Assembly: GCA_945877575.1 (NCBI GenBank)
Contig: CAMDUE010000003.1
Span: 24,174 to 88,173, forward strand
Direction of reading: 5' to 3'
Source: Chitinophaga pinensis
Lineage (GTDB): Bacteria > Bacteroidota > Bacteroidia > NS11-12g > UBA955
Length of the DNA stretch: 64,000 nucleotides
Made by a program: the position numbers and the translations under genes. Below are positions 58,101 to 64,000 of this stretch, one piece after another (position 1 is the first letter of the stretch; each line of letters begins with the position of its first letter). Below the pieces are notes generated by a model, which was not told where the DNA came from, did no database searches, and saw nothing but the letters and a program-made list of their open reading frames with translations.

Positions 58101-60109
58101 TTCAAGTCAAAGGTGATGGTTTTATAAAATTCAGGCCCTGGGCAAGCATTGGTATCGCTCGCGGTAAATGTACCTGCTGCTTTCGGAGCCATAAGGGGAA
58201 GCGGTTCAAAGGCCGTATCTGCGCAGCCAAATACGGTGTCCTTTACTATTAATCGGGCATTGTAACATCCTTCCTTCCCGTCTTTGTATCGATGCTTAAA
58301 CGTCAAAGAGTCTCTGGAGAAATTGCAGTTATTACCCACGTTTTGGCCCGCCTTTCGGTTGATTACACAATTGGGAGCCCATTGATCCCCGGCATCCCAA
58401 TATGATTGTAAATAACCGTTGTAAAAAGCCCCAGATGCATTGCTAAAATAAACAGTATCTTTTACTTGACACTGAAACTGATTGACTACGTTCATTCTCG
58501 CAATCGGACCTCTAATCAATATAGAATCTAACATCACCGTGCTATCGCACCCATTCTTGCTGATGGTCACCTTTGGTTTGTAAATGCCTGGAGTTCGGTA
58601 GTTATACGAAAATTGAAAGCTATTCGATTGATAAGGAATTTGCCAAACAATAGAAGCCCCAGCAATAGGCGACTGATAGAAAAAAGTAGCGTTGTTTCGG
58701 GCACATTGACTGGAAACCGAATCCAACTTTGCATCCACCACATAGGATGTATTTTGAATTTTATTGGGCGATGTAAAGGTATCTGAGCACCCAAAAGTAT
58801 CGGTCAAGGCCAACTTAACATAGAATATTCCATCTTTATTAAATCCGTGTGTAGGATAATAAAACGGTTTATTACTCTCAGAAGAATCGCCCCAAATCCA
58901 AGTTGTTTTTTTAACAGCGGCTGAGTCTCTGTTGGAAGTGTTTTGAAATTTAACTCCCAAGCCAAAACATCCCACAGAAGAAGGATGAGAAAAGGAAGCT
59001 TTAAACTGCGGATAAATGATCACCACCGAGTCTTTCTTTACCGTTTGAGAACATGAATTTGAATCGGTGAGTTCCACTGTAATACTGTAAGTTCCACCGT
59101 CTTTATCAATGTATTTATGGCAGATAATGGAATCTTTTATGGATGAAAAATCATCGTTAAATCCATCGTCAAAAATGACGTTTCTCTTGGTGATGGTCAG
59201 GTCGTGTTTGAGCTTAACACAAACCTCATTTCCATTGAAACATTGGGTGTCATTTACGATGTCAAAATTGGCATTGGGCAACGGATTTACCTTGATTGAG
59301 TCAAGAGGAATAGTGCATTTGGTAGAGGTATAAGTGACCGTAAGAGATGGTTTCATCCAACCCAATTTCTGGTACACGTGATTCACGTTCTGCTGGGTAT
59401 AATTGGAACTGTCTCCAAAGTTCCAGGTATAGGCACTTGCTCCTGTTTTAGTATCGGCAGAAAATGTAAACGTACTGTTTTGACAGACTTTCTTCCCTGC
59501 AAGAGTTGCAGATGGCTTGTCAAAAACTTGAATGACCACCGATGATGAATCTTTGCAACCCGATTTAGATTCCACCTTCAATTTAACCGTTTTAGAACCC
59601 GTGCTGCTGTAGGTATGAATGGGCGATGAATCGCTGCTGCTGCTTCCCGACTCGAAATTCCAGAAATACGATTTGATTTTATCAATAGAATCGCCAGTGC
59701 TTTTGTTTTCGAAGGATGTTTTCAATCCAGCGCAAGCATTTGAATATGTAAACTGAGCCGTCGGATTTTTGTAAACGGTAATTGATTTGGACACAGAATC
59801 TCTGCAACCCGAGGAATTAGTTACAATGAGAGTAACCAAATAAGTTCCTCGTTTACTGAAAGAATGTTTAGTAGATTTTAAGGTATCTGTGTTAAGTACC
59901 CCTGATGCTGGATCTGCAAACTCCCATTGATATTTCAGTCCGCTGGCAGATGAATTGGCCGAAAACGAGATATTCTTGCCCGTACACAACAGGGTATCAT
60001 AAGAAAACCCAGCATTACACTGGGCTTTCAAAGTATGTACATTAAAAAATAATTGGAAAAAAGTGCAAAAAACTGCAATAGAGTACGCTATTTTTTGCAC
60101 TTTTTTCAT
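52187..60109 (-). CDS. Giant PKD-repeat surface protein with T9SS type B sorting domain
   Basis: A 2640-residue protein starting at the ATG at 60109 (MKKVQKIAYSIAVF; an in-frame TTG lies four codons upstream), with a signal peptide ending near CNAGFSYD. Almost the whole length consists of Ig-like PKD-type units of 80-90 residues with WxFGDG, HxYxxxGxYxVxL and a GCxDS cysteine. Residues about 1460-2395 form a regular run of about eleven units, each opening with NDSxQC. The C-terminal about 85 residues (CPTAFTPNSDSKNDYFRP, YYIYNRWGEKLFEG, GWDGTFGG) are the gliding-motility-associated T9SS type B (CHU_C) domain. An extended adhesin or surface fibre is the likely role. Many paired cysteines predict one disulfide per unit. 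Confidence 0.93.
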   Translation of the reverse strand: MKKVQKIAYSIAVFCTFFQLFFNVHTLKAQCNAGFSYDTLLCTGKNISFSANSSASGLKYQWEFADPASGVLNTDTLKSTKHSFSKRGTYLVTLIVTNSSGCRDSVSKSITVYKNPTAQFTYSNACAGLKTSFENKSTGDSIDKIKSYFWNFESGSSSSDSSPIHTYSSTGSKTVKLKVESKSGCKDSSSVVIQVFDKPSATLAGKKVCQNSTFTFSADTKTGASAYTWNFGDSSNYTQQNVNHVYQKLGWMKPSLTVTYTSTKCTIPLDSIKVNPLPNANFDIVNDTQCFNGNEVCVKLKHDLTITKRNVIFDDGFNDDFSSIKDSIICHKYIDKDGGTYSITVELTDSNSCSQTVKKDSVVIIYPQFKASFSHPSSVGCFGLGVKFQNTSNRDSAAVKKTTWIWGDSSESNKPFYYPTHGFNKDGIFYVKLALTDTFGCSDTFTSPNKIQNTSYVVDAKLDSVSSQCARNNATFFYQSPIAGASIVWQIPYQSNSFQFSYNYRTPGIYKPKVTISKNGCDSTVMLDSILIRGPIARMNVVNQFQCQVKDTVYFSNASGAFYNGYLQSYWDAGDQWAPNCVINRKAGQNVGNNCNFSRDSLTFKHRYKDGKEGCYNARLIVKDTVFGCADTAFEPLPLMAPKAAGTFTASDTNACPGPEFYKTITFDLNQSEPVCKKLNWWVMWDSLQARNTSNFDSNWIQNSYAYNYRVGVPVGDSNGYVSIGLVIENGSDTAGNVCRDTAWYHKALKVTKLDAKFNTQFADSLHFCAGDSIWFRVKDTAQAAGIKFTWDFGDSRTFTTTKVDTVRHSYKKSGSYWVRLTAVHPNGCTIYEERYISIGFKPELFVNKTLICAEVDSFRLTENTKYFHLEQNSAGIFSNPQRYQAGKEQIKYDLGNGAGYQYLGKVPVFTYHKPGVYAISMAVKDSMGCTDTLKNHLVLNVSGIYAGFNLPSDTVLCPQTLKISSTARVSDTSGASLSGDVITVWDYTFGGTYPKSLFENPNRYFATGDYPIVQIVRNNRGCTDTARKLMVVVGPEPKFNFLSDSVGCEPLKVKFDNLSRNADEYIWRFNDKNNNVLTTKSDSNVTLSFQGYGFYYPQLVARGTFVINGNSKVCEAIYPDTSKTMKRTVEVWEKPQANMFWVTNCRNYSTQFYDITSLNTGYVSESIWTFGDTSLGSDKLHPPKQWGDTGTYSVRHIVISNNGCVDTVDRTVKVSPPPSAYFNFTSTCIGESTQFYDSTEAFNDYIDYRNWSFGDGSRSGALNPLKTYAADQNYTVSLVVRNSAGCFETASRNVLIFSRPVPNFSVAGVCYGDSSRFLNSSTSKQAIDSVLWNYDDSSFFGGWQQKHKYNYPDNFWVKLKLRTIHGCKDSVSRWTFVHHIPQAKIQFTADSVQCFTQHSLKTSDASTIKVGSTTSQWMLGNQNPYANYTTTNISHRFNDTGAYAMRLISVSNFGCRDTVFSKFKILPSVVPNFGIDKAWQCFRGNEFTFNDLSSLKKGSYTAQWTYSDGIQSTVINASGSVKHSYNDTGYQWAMLRTQTDQGCSDTLFKSVRLLPMPKADFVVNDSIQCIKNQYFEFANSSSIFWGNLSYLWDLGNQSQSTLTSPTTSYPDTGYWNVRLIATSAFQCKDTVQKRVNVVDMPVPRFTINDSSQCWKQNQFKFTNNSTDSRGGIKAYWNFGDGLGDSGSSVSHIYNNYGNRSVRLIAQTVHGCRDSLRKNVFVRAMPLPAFSINDSDQCVNNQRFVFTNQTTIPVGSSSVVWKYKTDSVRTENTISLAFSADTTHQIRLVAKSDFGCIDSMDRKIIVFPKPSPIFNIVNDSQCLLNNQFKFNAVSKIKYGTMSYDWQFGDGNVWLNSSTVSHSYANDGYYRVAMQATSNHGCIDTVSRGLNVWPMPVAGFTYNDSAQCLEQNYYKFTNTSKVKFGSMTFWWDLGEGSIGDTFNLTSPGYFYSFSGFKRAFLRAKSNHGCIDTVSRVVRVNPMPVPRIAVNDSEQCLFGNKFDFNANSVIDEGSMTSQWLLMDGFTTNAKKFSHSFLKDSFYWVKLIETSDQGCIDSQNRWVVAHPHPIIEFTINDTLQCLRQNLFDITNYTRVKYGVSWGQWDFGDGFKDTSYEVTHKYSKHGRYPIVMRAITNHGCADTGTQWVRVGAMPEVSFYTNDEGQCFRDQDFIFLNTSSILEGQFDLTWNFGGKTFVKSNTDQKYTFADTGSHFVRLVANSDLGCMDSMTQFLFVNPNPKSVLLWNDSDQCINAQNYIFTANSNISRGKIIAHHWNLDEGDARMNGGSVEAKTYSNSGFKTIRLVNVSDSGCIDSAVRVVRVYPRPTALIGINDSAQCLFQNQYVFNNLSTDSFSLIRQWWNINTEKSEITSNVNYRFLSPGFKRIYLTVESSVGCFDSVSRAVFVKPMPDPLFAPLREYYCEGSGNYVMTPNTLGGVFYGKNMVGSDLIPTVLWKDTIRYIITVNGCTDSSSQTTWIYPYPRVNLGADSILCKDELLELSIDNWNTQYVWDDGSVLPARRIVKPGLYWVTATNICGVAADSLNIEFRDHNCRVYCPTAFTPNSDSKNDYFRPIVYNVEELTYYIYNRWGEKLFEGTENDLGWDGTFGGNMVQSGSYIIMYEYKYKSGNRLLRGSEQVVFQLLR
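52930..55735 (-). repeat. About eleven tandem 85-residue PKD-like units (coding repeat)
   Basis: The units each begin with an (F)xxNDSxQC-type motif, then a central W(D/N)FGDG-like turn and a closing GCxDSxxRxVxVxPxP. Spacing is about 255 bp. The units differ clearly from one another at the DNA level, so the array is old rather than freshly amplified. Two looser QC units precede them. Confidence 0.8.
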
Positions 60110-60118
60110 TGACAATAA

Positions 60119-60126
60119 CAAAGTTA
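60119..60126 (-). promoter_or_regulatory. Putative -7 element (TAACTTTG) for the PKD surface protein
   Basis: On the minus strand TAACTTTG matches TAnnTTTG and ends 9 nt before the ATG at 60109, leaving a leader of only a few bases. There is no clear -33 element. The FKBP terminator lies just upstream. Confidence 0.45.
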
Positions 60127-60140
60127 CTGTTATTTGTCAA

Positions 60141-60191
60141 GAAAAAATCATGCCACATTTGATGCATTTCCATGCATCAAAGTCAATGGCA
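60141..60191 (-). terminator. Terminator of the ABC-F/FKBP operon
   Basis: A perfect 10-bp inverted repeat TTTGATGCAT (60158-60167) / ATGCATCAAA (60172-60181) has a 4-base loop and outer TGCCA / TGGCA arms (60151-60155, 60187-60191). Six T follow on the minus strand (60142-60147 in complement). It begins 3 bp after the stop of the FKBP-like gene. Confidence 0.75.
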
Positions 60192-60193
60192 AA

Positions 60194-60940
60194 TTATTGA
60201 GGTCCATTTGCGCCGGTTGGGGCTTGAGAACCTGGTGCTGGAGGCAATCCTGCTTTCACACTCAACAACTCCAATTCAAAATCGGTGATACCATACATAG
60301 CATCGAATGAGCGGGTTGAACGAGCCATTACAGGATTCAATTCATTGGATAATTTCACTTGAAATTTACCACCTGCTGCTGTCTTCATCAAAGCTTCTTC
60401 CAAAGGAAGCAGATTCAATGAGGTAACTACGCCGCGGAACGGCATGGGTTCTTTGGTGTTTTCAAACAACACTTTACCTTTACCATCTTTAGCAACAAAT
60501 CTGCATTCAATGGTGTCATAAGGTTGTGGTGAAGGACCGTTTCCAGCCTTGATTTGCTTGTAATATCCTTTGCTTGGCAATTGAGTTACTCCAGATTCTT
60601 TTCCAAAAGCAGTCAAGATATCTTTAGTTTCTTGTTGAATCTCTTTCATTCTTTTTGCTTGGATGGATGTCACATAACTGCGTTGAACATCTTGAAGTTT
60701 TTCTTCAGAAATAACATATCCGCTGTCTTTTGCTAATCCGTCTTGAATACCTCTCACCAAAGATCCAAAATCAATTTCTGTAATGGCTTGATTTTTAAAA
60801 TTCTTGGCCAAGTCAACTCCTACTGAATAACTGAACGAATCTAATGATGTAGAAGGGTTTTTGCTTGCGTCAATATCACTTCCGCAGCTTGCTAATGCCA
60901 ACACCGCTGACAAAGCAAAAAATGTATAGTTAGGTTTCAT
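60194..60940 (-). CDS. FKBP/Mip-like lipoprotein with degenerate catalytic domain
   Basis: A 248-residue lipoprotein (ATG at 60940; lipobox VLALASC). Residues about 30-115 match the helical dimerisation domain of Mip/FkpA proteins (SFSYSVGVDLAKNFKNQ, LVRGIQDGLA). The FKBP prolyl-isomerase fold follows (YDTIECRFVAKDGKGKVLFENT onward). Key FKBP positions are changed: the VIxGWxEGL motif reads LLPLEEALMK without the tryptophan, and FDSS reads FENT. Catalysis is therefore uncertain and a chaperone role is more likely. It ends in a Pro/Gly/Gln-rich tail. It follows the ABC-F gene by 14 bp. Confidence 0.82.
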   Translation of the reverse strand: MKPNYTFFALSAVLALASCGSDIDASKNPSTSLDSFSYSVGVDLAKNFKNQAITEIDFGSLVRGIQDGLAKDSGYVISEEKLQDVQRSYVTSIQAKRMKEIQQETKDILTAFGKESGVTQLPSKGYYKQIKAGNGPSPQPYDTIECRFVAKDGKGKVLFENTKEPMPFRGVVTSLNLLPLEEALMKTAAGGKFQVKLSNELNPVMARSTRSFDAMYGITDFELELLSVKAGLPPAPGSQAPTGANGPQ

Positions 60941-60954
60941 TTTATTTTTCAATG

Positions 60955-62577
<1,623 letters not shown>

Positions 62578-62591
62578 TCAAAAATGAATTG

Positions 62592-62599
62592 CAAAGGTA
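62592..62599 (-). promoter_or_regulatory. -7 promoter element (TACCTTTG) of the ABC-F/FKBP operon
   Basis: On the minus strand TACCTTTG fits TAnnTTTG and ends 20 nt before the ATG. At the -33 position the sequence is TTC rather than TTG. Confidence 0.5.
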
Positions 62600-62605
62600 C
62601 GAAAA

Positions 62606-63376
62606 TCAACCGAAGAGTGAAAAACTACCATCCATTCGAAGATTTAAATATCTGTTATCTGAATTTTCAAATAAATCTCGGTTAAACGAATAGAATCGGG
62701 CTGGTTTGTTGCTTACACCCAATTGTTTCTCTGAAAGTGGGATCAATACCCCACTATTCAACATTTTCCGCCTAAAATTGCGTTTATCTAAATCTCTTTC
62801 TAAAATGGTTTCATAAAGAGATTGCAATTGACTCATGGTGAACTTTTCAGGCAACAACTCAAACCCAATGGGTTGAATTTGAACCTTTTCCTTCAATGCT
62901 TTTAGGGCATTTTCAAAAATTTCATTGTGGTCAAAAGCCAATTCTGGCACCTCTGAAATGGGCAACCAAACAGCCTCTTTTGAAAATGAACCAGGCTGAA
63001 GAACCGCCTTATTTGCATCAATCAAAGCCATATATGCTACGGTAATAACGCGTGCATCTGGATTTTGTCTTACACTTTCTAACCAAGATCTATCTTTCGG
63101 CTTAGTCACACGCAAGGGGTCTCCAAACGAATGGAATTGTTCAAGATAAATGCCTTTTAATCCTGTGAGCTCAGACAATACCCTATTGGCCGCCTTATCT
63201 AAATCTTCATCATCACGCACCAAATCTCCCGGCAAAGCGTAGTGAATATCATTAACGTCTGTAAGCCTATTTGGTATACTTCTGCGAATTAATAACAACC
63301 TGAGCGTATCTTGACTAAAACCAAAGATGACACAGTCAGTAGAAACGTGGGGGTTGATTGACGGGTTCAAGCTCAT
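62606..63376 (-). CDS. Nudix-related transcriptional regulator (NrtR/AraR-like)
   Basis: A 256-residue protein with an N-terminal Nudix fold (CVIFGFSQDTLRLLLIRR, HYALPGDLVRDDEDLDKAANRVL) and a C-terminal winged helix (about 160-240, KFTMSQLQSLYETILERDLDKRNFRRKML). In the Nudix box the catalytic REUxEE reads RVLSEL, so hydrolysis is unlikely. This is expected in NrtR-type regulators, where the Nudix fold senses an ADP-ribose- or sugar-like ligand. In Bacteroides a member of this family (AraR) controls arabinose use. Divergent from a sugar-kinase-type gene, with a dyad between them. Confidence 0.87.
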   Translation of the reverse strand: MSLNPSINPHVSTDCVIFGFSQDTLRLLLIRRSIPNRLTDVNDIHYALPGDLVRDDEDLDKAANRVLSELTGLKGIYLEQFHSFGDPLRVTKPKDRSWLESVRQNPDARVITVAYMALIDANKAVLQPGSFSKEAVWLPISEVPELAFDHNEIFENALKALKEKVQIQPIGFELLPEKFTMSQLQSLYETILERDLDKRNFRRKMLNSGVLIPLSEKQLGVSNKPARFYSFNRDLFENSDNRYLNLRMDGSFSLFG

Positions 63377-63386
63377 AAAATCAGAG

Positions 63387-63394
63387 CAAAGATA
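63387..63394 (-). promoter_or_regulatory. -7 promoter element (TATCTTTG) of the Nudix regulator
   Basis: On the minus strand TATCTTTG matches TAnnTTTG and ends 10 nt before the ATG at 63376. Confidence 0.55.
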
Positions 63395-63469
63395 TTTAAT
63401 TTTTTACGGATGAAACTTTCCGTTCACAAATGTGTATTGGGTATTCGAAAAAAACATGTCTTATTTTAA

Positions 63470-63490
63470 TAAGTGTTTTTTTGACACTAA
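63470..63490. promoter_or_regulatory. Dyad TAAGTGT-N7-ACACTAA, possible operator
   Basis: A 21-bp imperfect palindrome (6 of 7 arm positions match) lies midway in the 174-bp region between the Nudix regulator and the sugar kinase gene. It is a candidate binding site for the regulator. I cannot match it to a known operator. Confidence 0.35.
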
Positions 63491-63550
63491 TTAATAAATT
63501 ACTAAATTGCAAGACAAAATTTACCTATAATTGTACTTAACACAATAATT

Positions 63551-64000
63551 ATGTTACTCGTAGCAGATAGCGGAAGCACCAAATGTGACTGGGTTTTCAC
63601 CGATGGATCGGAGAAAAGATCAACCTACCATACCATGGGATTTAACCCATTTTTTCACCCCACTGACCTTATAGAAAGTGAGATAAGAAAAAATACTGAG
63701 CTTTCTGCTTTAGCACCACAAGTGCAGCATGTGTTCTTTTATGGTGCTGGCGCAAGCCATCCCTCGAGAAATGCAGTGATTGAAGAAGCCCTCAAACGTG
63801 TATTCACCCATGCAGAAATTACCGTTGACCATGACCTTACCGGTGCAGTTTACGCTACTTGCGGCGATGAGCCAGGTATTGCTTGCATCATGGGTACGGG
63901 TTCTAACTCTTGTTACTTCGACGGACAAGACATCTACGAAGAAGTTCCTGCGTTAGGATATGTTTTGGGAGATGAAGCAGGTGGCACATTCTATGGTAAA
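63551..64000 (+). CDS. BadF/BadG/BcrA/BcrD-type ATPase, GlcNAc-kinase-like (5' part)
   Basis: The first 150 residues are visible; the gene runs off the right edge. The ASKHA phosphate-1 loop LLVADSGSTKCDWVF is followed by YGAGASHPSRN, a phosphate-2-like region VDHDLTGAVYATCG and the adenosine-side motif CIMGTGSNSCYFDG, then GYVLGDEAGG. These are typical of N-acetylglucosamine kinase-like proteins of the BadF family in Bacteroidota. Sugar specificity is not certain. It is divergent from the Nudix regulator. Confidence 0.88.
   Translation, partial: MLLVADSGSTKCDWVFTDGSEKRSTYHTMGFNPFFHPTDLIESEIRKNTELSALAPQVQHVFFYGAGASHPSRNAVIEEALKRVFTHAEITVDHDLTGAVYATCGDEPGIACIMGTGSNSCYFDGQDIYEEVPALGYVLGDEAGGTFYGK

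Overview
The window is chromosomal DNA of a member of the Bacteroidota, most like a Flavobacteriales-type lineage. The evidence is: type IX secretion (T9SS) sorting domains at the C-termini of two cell-surface proteins (type A and type B), GldL/GldM motor proteins, Bacteroidota-style promoter elements (TTG, about 19-20 bp, TAnnTTTG), a near absence of Shine-Dalgarno sequences, many lineage-typical families (DUF5686, DUF2851, DUF6089-like barrels, the HEMGH metalloprotease family), and a MurE with the DNPR motif of meso-diaminopimelate peptidoglycan. No phage, plasmid, IS or CRISPR signature was seen.

Layout. 1-1347 (minus): an outer-membrane-type protein and the start of lipA. 1437-16748 (plus): a complete Bacteroidota division and cell-wall cluster, mraZ-rsmH-ftsL-ftsI-murE-mraY-murD-ftsW-murG-murC-ftsQ-ftsA-ftsZ, mostly with overlapping or abutting genes. 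It is preceded by a consensus promoter and an array of six TGG boxes at helical spacing that looks like the MraZ operator. 16745-20563 (minus): glycosyltransferase, MFS exporter, small conserved protein and Fe-S (CCG domain) protein. 20689-28668: a UspA-like protein, a secreted propeller protein, GT2 glycosyltransferase, SprT-like protein, LhgO, DUF2851, a zinc CDF transporter and the 2-oxoglutarate dehydrogenase E2 subunit.

28724-34808 (minus) is the most unusual region. It is a compact five-gene operon encoding a coiled-coil membrane-anchored periplasmic protein, one short GldL, two different GldM paralogues and a beta-helix/outer-membrane-barrel protein, without the usual gldK and gldN neighbours. 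It resembles a stand-alone proton-driven GldL5GldM2-type motor with a heterodimeric GldM shaft and its own outer-membrane partner.

34930-44331 holds DUF5686, DUF423, a TonB-dependent receptor co-transcribed with a large secreted metalloprotease, and a T9SS type A cargo protein. 44439-47663 contains a tRNA-Arg with its own promoter and terminator, DUF2071, and a three-gene envelope operon (lipoprotein, DUF2147, barrel). 47662-52067 is a cluster of three regulators (TPR-membrane-HTH, LytTR, 7TM-AraC) with repeated CATAACTT motifs. It abuts a 2640-residue PKD-repeat T9SS type B surface protein (52187-60109). 60141-64000 has an FKBP-like lipoprotein, an ABC-F ATPase, a Nudix-type (NrtR/AraR-like) regulator and, divergently, the start of a BadF/GlcNAc-kinase-type sugar kinase.
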